A DNA stretch of 64,000 bases from JAEZDC01 sp036676415 (GTDB taxonomy: Bacteria; Bacteroidota; Bacteroidia; Chitinophagales; Chitinophagaceae): NCBI GenBank assembly GCA_036676415.1, contig JAKFCX010000007.1:12021-76020 (forward strand). The letters are read 5' to 3'. Positions 17,269 to 26,336 of this stretch are shown piece by piece. The notes below the pieces were generated by a model. That model made no database searches and was not told where the DNA came from. It worked only from the letters and a program-made list of their open reading frames with translations. Position 1 is the first letter of the stretch; each line of letters opens with the position of its first letter. The translations under genes were made by a program, and so were the position numbers.

Positions 17269-17320
17269 AGAAAGTACAAGAGTGCGACGCAAGGAAGCAA
17301 AATTGGAGTTATACAAGCTG
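17269..17320 (+). repeat. Dispersed intergenic element, copy 7 (C/G form)
   Basis: AGAAAGTACAAGAGT precedes core GCGACGC at 17284-17290; the tail is AAGGAAGC. It lies between thrS and infC. Confidence 0.85.
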
Positions 17321-17367
17321 GTATTATTATTTAAAAACAAAAACAATTATTAACCAAACAACAATTA

Positions 17368-17961
17368 ATGGCAGTACCGTTTAGAGGAGGGGGAAGGTTT
17401 AACCCCAGGTTTCAAAGACAACAAGAACCTGAACATCGTATCAACGATAGAATTAGAGTTCCTCAGGTTCGACTGGTAGGCGACAATGTAACAGTTGGCG
17501 TTTACTCTACAGAAGAAGCAAGAAAAATTGCACAACAACAGGAGATGGACCTGGTAGAAATATCGCCAAATGCTGATCCTCCTGTTTGTAAAGTGATCGA
17601 TTATAAAAAGTTTCTTTACGAGAAGAAGCGTAAGGAAAAAGAAATGAAAGCCAATGCCAAGCAAAGTGAGGTAAAGGAAGTTCGTTTTACACCTGGTACT
17701 GATGATCATGATTTTGATTTCAAAGCAAAGCATGCTGAGAAATTTTTGAAAGAGGGTAACAAGGTAAAAGCATATGTTCAGTTTAAGGGCCGTGCCATTA
17801 TGTTCAAGGAAAGAGGAGAATTGGTATTGCTGAAGTTTGCTGAGAGACTTGCAGAAGTTGGTCAGCCGGAAGCTTTACCGAAACTGGAAGGAAAGAGAAT
17901 GTTCCTGATGCTTACGCCAAAAACGGGTAAGCCCAAACAGAAAAAAGAAACTGCTGAATAA
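17368..17961 (+). CDS. infC: Translation initiation factor IF-3
   Basis: Binds the 30S subunit and checks start-codon pairing. The 197-aa protein has a short Arg/Gln-rich N-terminal extension (about 1-22), the IF3-N domain from RINDRIRVPQVRLVGDN through EMDLVEISPNADPPVCKVID, the linker helix with DYKKFLYEKKRKEKE, and the IF3-C domain (EVRFTPGTDDHDFDFKAKHA, AYVQFKGRAIMFKERG). Here the start is a plain ATG, not the rare AUU/AUC used for autoregulation in enterobacteria. The gene is closed by a terminator, and rpmI and rplT, which usually follow, are absent. Confidence 0.97.
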   Translation: MAVPFRGGGRFNPRFQRQQEPEHRINDRIRVPQVRLVGDNVTVGVYSTEEARKIAQQQEMDLVEISPNADPPVCKVIDYKKFLYEKKRKEKEMKANAKQSEVKEVRFTPGTDDHDFDFKAKHAEKFLKEGNKVKAYVQFKGRAIMFKERGELVLLKFAERLAEVGQPEALPKLEGKRMFLMLTPKTGKPKQKKETAE

Positions 17962-17965
17962 ACAT

Positions 17966-17993
17966 ATCCCGACAATAGTCGGGATTTTTTTTC
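17966..17993 (+). terminator. Terminator of infC
   Basis: 8-bp stem ATCCCGAC/GTCGGGAT with loop AATA and a run of eight T, just after the infC stop. Confidence 0.9.
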
Positions 17994-18000
17994 GATAGAG

Positions 18001-18056
18001 GGGCTTAACTGCAGTTTTGCTATTAAGCTTCGTTGTGTCACTCACTTGTACTGCTG
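18001..18056 (-). repeat. Dispersed intergenic element, copy 8 (T/A form)
   Basis: Minus strand: AGTACAAGTGAGTGACACAA then CGAAGCTTAATAGCAAAACT. Core GTGACAC at 18041-18035. Full-length copy between infC and ldh. Confidence 0.9.
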
Positions 18057-18099
18057 TAAAATTTATCAGCACAGGAAGCTATAACTCTTATCATCTTTT

Positions 18100-18107
18100 T
18101 ACTTTTG
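18100..18107 (+). promoter_or_regulatory. -7 promoter box of the lactate dehydrogenase gene
   Basis: TACTTTTG, full TAnnTTTG match, 16 nt before the ATG. Confidence 0.45.
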
Positions 18108-18123
18108 AATTAAACAATTAAGT

Positions 18124-19044
18124 ATGTCATCAACAAAGACAAGAATAGTAGTAATTGGAGTTGGAGCTGTGGGTTCAACAACAGCTTATACATTACTGTT
18201 GCGAAGAAGAGTTGATGAACTAGTATTGATCGACTCTAATAAAGCCAAAGCAAAAGGTGATGCGTTAGATATGAATCATGGAATGCCTTTCCTTGGTAAT
18301 ACAAAAGTCTGGGCCGGTGATTATCCTGATTGTGCAGCAGCAGATATCATCATCATTACTGCTGGTGCTGCACAAAAACCTGGCGAAACAAGAATTGACT
18401 TGCTGAAAAGAAACGTGGGCATTTTTGAAAGTATTACAACTGAAGTGCTCAAGTACAATAAAAATGGAATCCTGCTGATTGCATCTAACCCGGTTGATGT
18501 TATGAGCTACTTCACCTGGAAAAAATCAGGCTGGCCGACTAATCGTGTGATCGGTTCAGGAACATTACTTGACAGTGCGAGATTCCGTTATCTCATCAGC
18601 GAAAAATTAAAGATTGATACCAAAAGCGTTCACGCACATATTGTAGGTGAGCATGGAGATTCGGAATTGCCGCTATGGAGCTTAGCCAATGTTGCAGGAA
18701 CTGAAATTGAACTTGCAGATGAAGACAAACAAAACATTTTCACACATACCAGGGATGCGGCTTACGAGATCATTGAAGCCAAAGGGGCAACGTATTATGC
18801 TATTGCGCTTGCATTGGATAGGATATGTACAGCTATCCTGAGAAATGAGTCTGCAGTACTCAATGTTTCAACTTTGCTCACCAATTACGAAGGGATTTCG
18901 GATGTGTTTGTAGGACTTCCTTGTGTGGTCGACAGAACAGGAGTGCGTGAAATACTTAAACTTCAGATCACCGAAGAAGAAAAACAGCTGCTCCAGAAAT
19001 CTGCCAACAAATTGAAGGATATTATACATTCTATCTCACTGTAG
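18124..19044 (+). CDS. ldh: L-lactate dehydrogenase
   Basis: NAD-dependent 2-hydroxyacid dehydrogenase of the LDH/MDH family. The 306-aa protein has the Rossmann motif IGVGAVGSTTAY (11-22) and cofactor-selecting Asp37 in LVLID. The specificity loop AAQKPGETR has Gln84 where malate dehydrogenases carry Arg, which points to lactate. The catalytic His is H177 in VGEHGDSELPLWS. A malate dehydrogenase activity is the alternative, but the Gln argues against it. No neighbour gives further context. Confidence 0.88.
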   Translation: MSSTKTRIVVIGVGAVGSTTAYTLLLRRRVDELVLIDSNKAKAKGDALDMNHGMPFLGNTKVWAGDYPDCAAADIIIITAGAAQKPGETRIDLLKRNVGIFESITTEVLKYNKNGILLIASNPVDVMSYFTWKKSGWPTNRVIGSGTLLDSARFRYLISEKLKIDTKSVHAHIVGEHGDSELPLWSLANVAGTEIELADEDKQNIFTHTRDAAYEIIEAKGATYYAIALALDRICTAILRNESAVLNVSTLLTNYEGISDVFVGLPCVVDRTGVREILKLQITEEEKQLLQKSANKLKDIIHSISL

Positions 19045-19124
19045 GGCAAAGTTTTGGCCGGCATGACCAAAATTCTTTTTTATACCGCTTTTTCTTTCGT
19101 ATTTTCCAGATAAATACGATTGCT

Positions 19125-19556
19125 ATGAGAAAAGTAGGTGAAGTCTTGTCCCGTAAAGGTGGTGCCGCAGTATCTGTACTTCCTTCTCTTGCTGTGATAG
19201 ATGCATTGAGATTAATGGCTGAAAAAAATATCGGTTCAGTAGTAGTATGTGATGAAAATGGAAAGTTCCTTGGAATTGTTTCTGAAAGAGACTACAGTCG
19301 AAAAATTGCATTACATGGCAGAAGCTCAACTGATACCAAAGTTAAAGACATCATGAGCACAGAAGCACCTGGTGTTTCACCACACGATACTATTGAACAT
19401 TGCATGGAACTGATGAGCGATAAAAACATTCGCTACTTACCAGTATTTGCCGGAGATGAGTTAAAAGGAATTATATCAATGAGTGATGTAGTGAAGGAAA
19501 CAATATTGTCTCAGCAGGAAACGATTGATCATCTGAAACAGTACATCACTTTATAG
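19125..19556 (+). CDS. Tandem CBS-domain protein
   Basis: A 143-aa protein consisting only of two CBS motifs (about 8-65 and 75-132) with the typical SVVVCDENGKFLGIVSERDY and RYLPVFAGDELKGIISMSDV strands. Such pairs bind adenosine nucleotides (AMP, ATP, NAD or SAM) and regulate other proteins. It is a stand-alone version; the target is unknown. It lies 80 bp downstream of the lactate dehydrogenase gene, and no terminator is seen between them, so co-transcription is possible. Confidence 0.88.
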   Translation: MRKVGEVLSRKGGAAVSVLPSLAVIDALRLMAEKNIGSVVVCDENGKFLGIVSERDYSRKIALHGRSSTDTKVKDIMSTEAPGVSPHDTIEHCMELMSDKNIRYLPVFAGDELKGIISMSDVVKETILSQQETIDHLKQYITL

Positions 19557-19562
19557 CAATAA

Positions 19563-19583
19563 AAAATCCCGCATAACGGGATT
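19563..19583 (-). terminator. Bidirectional terminator
   Basis: AATCCCG/CGGGATT stem with loop CATAA. On the minus strand it is followed by six T, good for the small gene at 19605; on the plus strand the T run is weak. Confidence 0.7.
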
Positions 19584-19604
19584 CTTCATTATCGTTGTAA
19601 AAAA

Positions 19605-19760
19605 TTAATGAACAGTGTTCGTGTGATTAGTTCCTGTTCCGCCTTTTACTTTGTTCAAAGCATCTGTAGCCTTGTCTTTAAGATCATTTACAACCTGTGG
19701 ATTACGCTTTAAATAATAAGCCAATCCTGCTATTCCTGCTGCGATCAATAATTTTTTCAT
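19605..19760 (-). CDS. Small single-helix membrane-type protein
   Basis: A 51-aa product, MKKLLIAAGIAGLAYYLKRN onward, with one hydrophobic stretch (about 4-16) and a polar, Lys/Asp-rich tail ending in Asn/Thr/His. ATG 19760 is preferred over a longer reading frame that would run back into the histidine kinase gene. The strong terminator directly after it supports a real transcript. It lies 79 bp downstream of the kinase gene in the same direction. The function is unknown; it resembles small YtxH-like or lipid-interacting peptides only in general layout. Confidence 0.6.
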   Translation of the reverse strand: MKKLLIAAGIAGLAYYLKRNPQVVNDLKDKATDALNKVKGGTGTNHTNTVH

Positions 19761-19839
19761 AATCTCGATTTTCTTAACATAAACAACAGCCATACCAAAT
19801 TGTTCGATTACGAGATAATAAAAAGACTCGAATTGATTA

Positions 19840-20994
19840 TCAGGCTTTGCTGAGAATGATCCTGAAAGTTGTACCCTTGCCTGGTTCACTCCATTTTACA
19901 AAAATCTGTCCTTTGTGATACTGCTCAACAATTCGTTTGGTGAGTGTTAAACCTAATCCCCAGCCACGTTTCTTTGTGGTGAAACCAGGGTTAAATACTT
20001 TCCTGATATTGGCTTTGCTGATTCCTTTTCCATTGTCGGTTACATCAATAATGATCTGTGTAGTTTGATCGATGATGGCAACATTTATTTCTCCTTTTCC
20101 ATCCATTGCATCAAGTGCATTCTTTAAAAGGTTTTCTATCACCCAATCAAATAACGGTGGAGAAACCAGAGCAATGACAGGCTGATCTTTTGTATGTAAT
20201 TTAAAAACCACTTTGCTACCGGCTCTTTTTTTAATATAAGAAACCATGTACTCCACTTTTTCAACAAGGTCCGTTTCCTCAAGCTTTGGTGTGCTTCCAA
20301 TCTTACCGAACCTGTCGGTCACCAGTTGAAGACGCTGCACATCTTTTTCAATTTCAGGTACCAGTTTTTCAGCTGCAGGAATATCTCTCAATACTTCTAT
20401 CCAACCTTCCAGAGAAGAAACAGGAGTGCCTAGCTGGTGTGCCGTTTCTTTTGCCAGTCCTGCCCACACCTGGTTCTGAGTACTTCTGTAATTTGTTCGT
20501 AATGCGATCAATGTGATGAGAATAAAAAGTGCTACAATGAATAATTGTATGAGTGGATAATACCTTACTTCTTTCTGCAATTGACTCTCTCCATAATAAT
20601 ATCGATTTACCATATAAGGCTTCGAACTAATGAGAATTTCAAGTGGAATATTTTCACTTTTAAACTCAGCTAATTTCTTCTTCAGATAATTAGGATCAGC
20701 TGCAATTCTATTTGAATCCAGGTTTCTATAGTTACCCGTGACCCTGTCTTTTTCGTCTGTTTCTATAATCGGAATATCATCATTTGTCCTCGATATTTCT
20801 GATGCAAGAGTGAGACTTGCAGAATCAGATGACTGCAATATTGTTTTTTGGGCTTCTACCCATTGCTCAACTTTTTGCCTTTCTTCAGCAGCGATTTTGC
20901 GTGATAAATACTGTGAATAAAAAACTGTTCCTGTAACAATAACGATAGCTACAAAAGCCAAAGCAGTTCTCCAGTTGAACCATTGCTGCAACAT
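19840..20994 (-). CDS. Membrane sensor histidine kinase (orphan)
   Basis: 384-aa inner-membrane kinase. Transmembrane helices at about 9-28 and 146-166 bracket an extracytoplasmic sensor region of about 115 residues with no recognised fold. The phosphoacceptor H186 lies in AKETAHQLGTPVSSLEGW, a variant of the usual HELRTP box. The ATPase has the N box NLLKNALDAM, G1 DNGKGI, and G2 GWGLGLTLTKRIVEQYHKG. No response regulator is adjacent, so the partner is elsewhere. The stimulus is unknown. Confidence 0.9.
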   Translation of the reverse strand: MLQQWFNWRTALAFVAIVIVTGTVFYSQYLSRKIAAEERQKVEQWVEAQKTILQSSDSASLTLASEISRTNDDIPIIETDEKDRVTGNYRNLDSNRIAADPNYLKKKLAEFKSENIPLEILISSKPYMVNRYYYGESQLQKEVRYYPLIQLFIVALFILITLIALRTNYRSTQNQVWAGLAKETAHQLGTPVSSLEGWIEVLRDIPAAEKLVPEIEKDVQRLQLVTDRFGKIGSTPKLEETDLVEKVEYMVSYIKKRAGSKVVFKLHTKDQPVIALVSPPLFDWVIENLLKNALDAMDGKGEINVAIIDQTTQIIIDVTDNGKGISKANIRKVFNPGFTTKKRGWGLGLTLTKRIVEQYHKGQIFVKWSEPGKGTTFRIILSKA

Positions 20995-21124
20995 ATAAAC
21001 TAAGGTAAGAGAATAGTTAAGATTTTGTACATCATATGCCTAAACTTGTTAAAGGATCAATAAATAACATTTCGCCTGTAAAAGCTGGTTAATAATTTGG
21101 TCTAAGAAGATAAATACCCAAACC

Positions 21125-22333
21125 ATGACAAAGATCTACACACTTATCCTGATCGCTGCTATTACATTTTCCTCCTGTAAAACAGCCAGCAAAGCCTTTG
21201 AAAAAGGCGATTATGAAGATGCCGTTTCGTTAGCAGTAAAGAAACTCCAGAAGAATGGTAACGATGATGCCACGAAAGCATTGTTGAAAAATGCTTATAC
21301 GCTTGCGGTGCAGGAACACGAAGCTGTAATCCGGAATCTCTCTAATAGTTCAAGTGATAGCAGGTACGAAAAGATTTATAATGAGTACCGGAAACTGCAG
21401 AATCTATATGAGTCAGTACGTAATTCTCCTGAAGCATCTAATGTTGTAACTGCTGTAGATTATTCATCTTATGTACAAACCTTCAAGGAAAAAACCGGTG
21501 AAGTGTATTTTGATAGAGGGTTGTCTCTGATGCAGAATGGAGATAAGGCCTCTTTTCGTAAAGCTTATGCAGAATTGAAAACAGCTTACCGGTTCAAAAA
21601 TGATGGCCAGGTAAAACAAAAATTAGATGAAGCCTATGAAGGTGCTGTGGTAAGAGTGTTACTACTTACTGACAATAACGTTTATGATAATGGGTTTGGT
21701 TCAGGAAGTTATTATGGCAATGGAATGTATGGCAGCAATAGCTATAACAATTATAACACTACCTACCAGATCCGGAACTTCCAGGAAGACCTTGTACGGA
21801 ACTTACGTTATCAATCCAGCAGTGAATTTGTTCAGTTCATTACAGACTGGGAAACAAGAAACAATAATGTTCAACCAGATGAAATCATTGAAATGCGTTT
21901 GGGAAGACTGGATATGGGCCGTTCTTATGATGAAACCAATTCAAGGGACGTTTCAAAACAGATCATCACAAGAACCATTGTTTACAAACCCGATTCTGTA
22001 GTGAATGAATACGCTAATGTTTATGCAAGGATTAATATTACCCGCAGAAATATTGTTTCGTATGGAGATCTGAATATCACTGCAAGAGATGGTAACGGTA
22101 AATATTTGTGGAGTGATATTATAAGAGGTGAAACCAGGTCTGTTATAGAGTTTGCAAGTTATACAGGAGATCAAAGAGCATTAAGTGAAAGCGATAAGGC
22201 CTTGATCAATAACAGGCAACAGAATTCATACAATAATAACAACAGGAGGGAGGATATATTCAGAGAACTGTTACGACAAATTGAATATGAAGCATCAAAC
22301 CGGTTCCGAAATTATTACAGCAGGTATTATTGA
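21125..22333 (+). CDS. Predicted lipoprotein with TPR-like N-terminus
   Basis: 402-aa protein with an SPII signal (MTKIYTLILIAAITFSSC; lipobox FSSC, acylated Cys18). It starts with TPR-like helices (ASKAFEKGDYEDAVSLAVKK and a later repeat RGLSLMQNGDKASFRKAYAE). A Gly/Tyr/Asn-rich loop follows at about 190-215, then a C-terminal domain of strands and an Asn/Arg-rich tail. I do not recognise the family beyond a Bacteroidota lipoprotein. It is divergent from the histidine kinase gene and ends in its own terminator. Confidence 0.75.
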   Translation: MTKIYTLILIAAITFSSCKTASKAFEKGDYEDAVSLAVKKLQKNGNDDATKALLKNAYTLAVQEHEAVIRNLSNSSSDSRYEKIYNEYRKLQNLYESVRNSPEASNVVTAVDYSSYVQTFKEKTGEVYFDRGLSLMQNGDKASFRKAYAELKTAYRFKNDGQVKQKLDEAYEGAVVRVLLLTDNNVYDNGFGSGSYYGNGMYGSNSYNNYNTTYQIRNFQEDLVRNLRYQSSSEFVQFITDWETRNNNVQPDEIIEMRLGRLDMGRSYDETNSRDVSKQIITRTIVYKPDSVVNEYANVYARINITRRNIVSYGDLNITARDGNGKYLWSDIIRGETRSVIEFASYTGDQRALSESDKALINNRQQNSYNNNNRREDIFRELLRQIEYEASNRFRNYYSRYY

Positions 22334-22355
22334 TAGTTGATAGTCGAGTAAATTG

Positions 22356-22386
22356 AAATCCTCAAAGATAATTTGAGGATTTTTTG
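22356..22386 (+). terminator. Terminator of the TPR-like lipoprotein gene
   Basis: Stem AAATCCTCAAA/TTTGAGGATTT with loop GATAA and a T run; the A-rich left arm may let it serve the convergent acyltransferase gene as well. Confidence 0.85.
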
Positions 22387-22426
22387 TTGAAATGACTTTT
22401 ATGATCGTTGAGTGGATTAAAAGCCA

Positions 22427-23464
22427 TTACCAGCTTCGACTTTTTCTTAATATAAATCTTCTCTCTACTATATGCCATGATGCCAGTGCAAGTGGTATTG
22501 TAATTAGGCTGCTATACAATATGTGCAACCATGGATTGGTATCATACCCTGTTGTTAGCAATACTAGTTGCTGTATCGGAAAAGCGTATAAATAAAAGCC
22601 ATAAGAAATATCATTTCCTTTCAGGTCAATGATTTGTTTTGCATTGCCAATCACCAGGATGGTATAACCTATACCAAGGGTAAGTAATATTTCTTTTATT
22701 GACTGGTTGGGTATGATATAAAAACAGGCCCAAACAAGGATCACATAATGCAACTTGAATTGATGGTATTTTTTAAAAAAGTGTAAAAGACAGCCCAGGT
22801 AAAAATAACTTCCGAATAACAGGTATGCATCGATCGTATCACTTTTATCATTCATTGAAAAATAAATGCCTCTGGCAATACATAGAACGATGAAACCTCC
22901 TACAAGCAATATCCGGTTAGAGAAGAATGAATGAAAACGAATTAGTGTCAACACTAAATAAAATTTAATCTCCAGTAAAATGGTCCATAGTGAAGCATTC
23001 ACAGCAGTGTTACGTAAGCTGGTAAAAACACCATCTATATGATACTGCATCGTAAAAAGAGAACTGTTCTTTATCAGGTAAATCCATGGACTGCTTTGAA
23101 AAAGGTAATCTTTTAAACTAAAGTTGGTTACAACTGCACCCATCACAAAGCAAAAGAGATTTACCACAACAAGTCCAGGCCATATACGCAGGAACCGCTT
23201 CCATAAATAATGCTTAATCGTTCCTGAGTTTAAAAGACTTTGGGTTACCAGGTAGCCACTTATTGTAAAGAATATTGAAAGACCAATGTCGCTGAAGATA
23301 AGTCTTGAAGTTCCATAGGAGATTGTTGGTTGTAAAAGCCCCTTATCTAATATTCCGAAAGAGTGTGACAACAACACTCCAAAAGCTGCCAAAAGTCTTA
23401 ACAGGTCAAAATTATTCCTGCGATTATCAGGAGTAACAGCCACTTTATTTGTTCCGTCTTGCAT
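22427..23464 (-). CDS. Acyltransferase 3 (OafA/YrhL) family membrane protein
   Basis: 345-aa integral membrane O-acyltransferase, probably modifying a cell-surface glycan. It opens NNFDLLRLLAAFGVLLSHSF, the family's first helix with the catalytic-site His (in LSHS), followed by about nine more hydrophobic helices and the YGTSRLIFSDIGLSIFFTIS segment that is typical of the family. ATG 23464 is preferred over a TTG at 23476. The gene overlaps the end of the M20 amidohydrolase gene by 20 bp, so the two are probably translationally coupled. The acceptor is unknown. Confidence 0.9.
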   Translation of the reverse strand: MQDGTNKVAVTPDNRRNNFDLLRLLAAFGVLLSHSFGILDKGLLQPTISYGTSRLIFSDIGLSIFFTISGYLVTQSLLNSGTIKHYLWKRFLRIWPGLVVVNLFCFVMGAVVTNFSLKDYLFQSSPWIYLIKNSSLFTMQYHIDGVFTSLRNTAVNASLWTILLEIKFYLVLTLIRFHSFFSNRILLVGGFIVLCIARGIYFSMNDKSDTIDAYLLFGSYFYLGCLLHFFKKYHQFKLHYVILVWACFYIIPNQSIKEILLTLGIGYTILVIGNAKQIIDLKGNDISYGFYLYAFPIQQLVLLTTGYDTNPWLHILYSSLITIPLALASWHIVERRFILRKSRSW

Positions 23465-24728
23465 AATCAAATACAAGCTGGCAAAAAGCTTTTACACCCA
23501 GATCAAGCCTGCTGTCATCAATAAAAAAATCCGGTGTATGATGAGGTGCTGCTTTTTTGGAATCAGTGCCTGTTGGCATTCCACCTAAATAAAAAAAGAA
23601 GCCTGGTATCTTTTCCTGGAAGAAAGAAAAATCTTCTGCACCCGTTTGCCAATTCATCTGTTTTACATTCTGATTGCCGGCAGCTTTTTGTAACGAGGGT
23701 ATCATCAACTCAACAAGCGAAGGATCATTATAAGTTACCAGCGTCTTATTTTCCAGAGTTATCTCAGCTTTAGCACCATTCATTGTTGCAATTGATTCTG
23801 CAATATTCTTTACCTGTGCAAGCACCGATTTACGAATTGACGAGTCAAGGTTTCTAATCGTTCCCAGCATTTCTGCTTCTTCGGGAATAATATTAAATCG
23901 AACACCACTATGAATTGCTCCAACAGTAACCACAACAGGAGCTTTAGTAAGATCACTTTCACGGCTCACAATTCCCTGTAAAGCCTGGATGATCTGTGAT
24001 GAAACATAAATCGGATCAACACCTGACCATGGTTGTGATCCGTGAGAACCCTTTCCCTTTACTTTAATTTTAAACAGATCAGCAGAAGCCATAAAGGCTC
24101 CTGATTTATATTGGATCGTTCCCGATGGTGTTTCTGCATTAATGTGCATTCCGAATATAACTTCTGCTTTTGGATTGTTTAACACTCCTTCCTTAACCAT
24201 CAATGAAGCTCCACCTTCTTCACCTTCAGGTGCACCTTCTTCGGCAGGTTGGAAAAGAAATACCACTGTTCCAGGAACTTCTGCTCTCATCTTTGCTAGC
24301 ACTTCTGCAGCACCCATTAACATAGCTGTATGTGCATCATGACCACATGCATGCATTACACCAACTTTTTGCCCGTTATAATCTGCCGTAACCTTTGAAG
24401 CGAAAGGTATGTTTACTCTTTCTGTTACAGGTAATGCATCCATATCGGCACGAAGTGCAACGACAGGTCCTGGTTTTCCGCCCTTTAAAATTCCAACAAC
24501 TCCTGTTTTCGCAATACCGGTTCTTACTTCGATGCCAAGAGATTTAAGATGATCTGCGACTTTTTTTGCAGTATTGAATTCCCGGTTTGATAATTCCGGG
24601 AATTGATGAAAATGTCGTCTCCACTCAATCACTTTTGCATTTACATTCTTAATTTCTGTATCAAGCGCTGCAGGTTGAGCCAGTGCTGATAATGGAAACA
24701 GCATTACACCCATTATATTTTTTCTCAT
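23445..24728 (-). CDS. Secreted M20-family amidohydrolase
   Basis: 427-aa metal-dependent N-acyl-amino-acid or hippurate-type amidohydrolase. A signal peptide covers about 1-18 (ends SALAQ). Motifs: WRRHFHQFPELSNREFNTA, the metal-binding HACGHDAHTAMLMGAAEV, and the catalytic Glu pair in FQPAEEGAPEGEEGG, plus the dimerisation-domain segment and GAEDFSFFQEKIPGFFFYLG near the end. It likely works in the periplasm on acylated or peptide substrates. It precedes the acyltransferase gene with overlap. The exact substrate cannot be told from sequence. Confidence 0.92.
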   Translation of the reverse strand: MRKNIMGVMLFPLSALAQPAALDTEIKNVNAKVIEWRRHFHQFPELSNREFNTAKKVADHLKSLGIEVRTGIAKTGVVGILKGGKPGPVVALRADMDALPVTERVNIPFASKVTADYNGQKVGVMHACGHDAHTAMLMGAAEVLAKMRAEVPGTVVFLFQPAEEGAPEGEEGGASLMVKEGVLNNPKAEVIFGMHINAETPSGTIQYKSGAFMASADLFKIKVKGKGSHGSQPWSGVDPIYVSSQIIQALQGIVSRESDLTKAPVVVTVGAIHSGVRFNIIPEEAEMLGTIRNLDSSIRKSVLAQVKNIAESIATMNGAKAEITLENKTLVTYNDPSLVELMIPSLQKAAGNQNVKQMNWQTGAEDFSFFQEKIPGFFFYLGGMPTGTDSKKAAPHHTPDFFIDDSRLDLGVKAFCQLVFDYARRNK

Positions 24729-24765
24729 GTAGGAGTATTTGTTGAATGAAAGGTGAATTTATAAA

Positions 24766-26274
24766 TCATTTCTTAATGAATGTATAAGGATCATACTCTA
24801 CAAACTCGTTGGCTTTAATGTCAACAGAAACAACCTTTCCTTTATCAGATTTGAATTTGATGGCAAAGATGCCGTACTCAATATTATCATACTTCAGCAG
24901 CCATTCATCATTATCCATATATTCCATTCTTGCGGTAAGATTATTATGCGAGTGAAATTTCAACTTAAGCTTTCCTGCGTTTTGAGTTATAGTAAGTTTA
25001 CCATACAACGGGTTGTGATATTCACCGGTATATGCATCGTACGAAAGTGAAGGCTTAGTTTTATTCGTTCTTGACTCCCAGGTTTTAATCTCAGCTAATT
25101 GCTTTTGCATATCTCGGTTAAAGGCAGCTAGTTGCTGATGGCTCCTGTTAACAAAAGGCACATCTAAATAAGCATCCATCACCTGATAACGCAATAGCTC
25201 AAAAAAATTCTGATTATCGTTATTGGTGAGTATAGCAATTCCTAATCTTTCTTCAGGGATAAAAGCCACACCACTCACCATTCCTGCTGCACCACCGGTA
25301 TGTGAGTATACTTGTCTGCCATTATAATCAGCAACACCGACACCTAAACCATAACCACGAAAATGAATGGGATACACAGGAGATTTTCTGCTACTGGTAA
25401 TAATGCTAACATCTCTTGATTTTTGTAATACAGGCCATGGAATTACTTGTTGTCCATTGATTTTTCCGCTGTCAAGTTGAACCATCAGCCACTTGGCAAG
25501 ATCATTTACATTGCTCACAATACTTGCTGCTGGAGCAAGATTATCCCAACGGTCAAAAGGAACTGTTTGTAATGTGCCTGAATAATTGGTGGTATACGGT
25601 AAAGCAACATTTGGTCTTTGTGAAATACCTGCAGAAAGTGCATGGGTATTGGTCATCCCTACAGCCTTGATCAATGAATCATACACATATACTTCCCAGG
25701 GCTGGCCAGTTACTTTTGGTATTACTTCTCCTGCAGTAAGATAACAACTGTTGCAATAGCCATAATCCTGCCTGAATAATCCGACAGGTTTTAATAAACG
25801 CATTCTCTTCATGATCTCTTTGCGAGAAAGATTACTGTTCCAGAAAGTAAAATCTCCCTGGAAAGTTTTAGTGCCAATTCGATGTGTGAGCAGGTCTCGG
25901 ATCGTTGTTAGTTCTGTAGTTGTTTTATCATAAAGTTTAAAATCAGGAAAATACTTTGTGATCTTATCATTCAGCGACAACTTTTTTCTATACTCAAGAT
26001 TGGCCAATGCAATACCGGTAAACAGTTTTGTATTACTTGCTATCATGAACAATGTGTTCTCGTCTACGGGATCGTTTTTCTGAATATCTTTCACACCATA
26101 ACCCTTCATCAATACAACTTGTCCATCTTTCACAATAACAATACTTAAACCCGGAACCTGCCAGTCTTTCATTCCTTGTTGGATGTAATTATCAAGACTG
26201 TCTTTAATAAATAATGGCTGAGCATAGATCGAAAACCCAATGCAGGTAAATAAGAGCGTAAACAGATATCTCAT
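24766..26274 (-). CDS. Secreted serine hydrolase, class C beta-lactamase / PBP fold
   Basis: 502-aa protein with a signal peptide (about 1-18, ending IYAQ). The catalytic SNTK tetrad (S80, K83) follows the IASN strand; a Tyr-X-Asn element is seen in YGYCNSCYLTAGEV, and the HTGGAAGMVSG loop replaces the KTG box. The C-terminal about 100 residues resemble DUF3471. This set describes Bacteroidota periplasmic D-aminopeptidase or esterase-like proteins rather than a proven antibiotic resistance enzyme. ATG 26274 is preferred over the TTG immediately before it. It is followed by the M20 gene at 37 bp, so the pair may form an operon. Confidence 0.88.
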   Translation of the reverse strand: MRYLFTLLFTCIGFSIYAQPLFIKDSLDNYIQQGMKDWQVPGLSIVIVKDGQVVLMKGYGVKDIQKNDPVDENTLFMIASNTKLFTGIALANLEYRKKLSLNDKITKYFPDFKLYDKTTTELTTIRDLLTHRIGTKTFQGDFTFWNSNLSRKEIMKRMRLLKPVGLFRQDYGYCNSCYLTAGEVIPKVTGQPWEVYVYDSLIKAVGMTNTHALSAGISQRPNVALPYTTNYSGTLQTVPFDRWDNLAPAASIVSNVNDLAKWLMVQLDSGKINGQQVIPWPVLQKSRDVSIITSSRKSPVYPIHFRGYGLGVGVADYNGRQVYSHTGGAAGMVSGVAFIPEERLGIAILTNNDNQNFFELLRYQVMDAYLDVPFVNRSHQQLAAFNRDMQKQLAEIKTWESRTNKTKPSLSYDAYTGEYHNPLYGKLTITQNAGKLKLKFHSHNNLTARMEYMDNDEWLLKYDNIEYGIFAIKFKSDKGKVVSVDIKANEFVEYDPYTFIKK

Positions 26275-26336
26275 CAATGAAATTTAAAAGGAAGGTAGAG
26301 ATTTCATTGCAGAGAACAAACAGGAGCGACAGAATA

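Noticed and set aside
17962..18123. Hidden rpmI (L35) gene
   Set aside because: The 162-bp gap holds only a terminator and repeat copy 8; no 60-70-codon basic reading frame is present.
18124..19044. Malate dehydrogenase call for the LDH/MDH-family gene
   Set aside because: The specificity loop has Gln84 (AAQKPGETR) where malate dehydrogenases carry Arg, so lactate dehydrogenase is more likely.
22392..22595. 67-aa frame antisense to the acyltransferase gene
   Set aside because: Fully inside the end of a well-supported membrane-protein gene on the other strand.
24766..26274. Antibiotic-resistance beta-lactamase
   Set aside because: The fold and SxxK are shared by many periplasmic esterases and peptidases; the C-terminal DUF3471-like part and HTGG loop fit those better, and nothing shows resistance.
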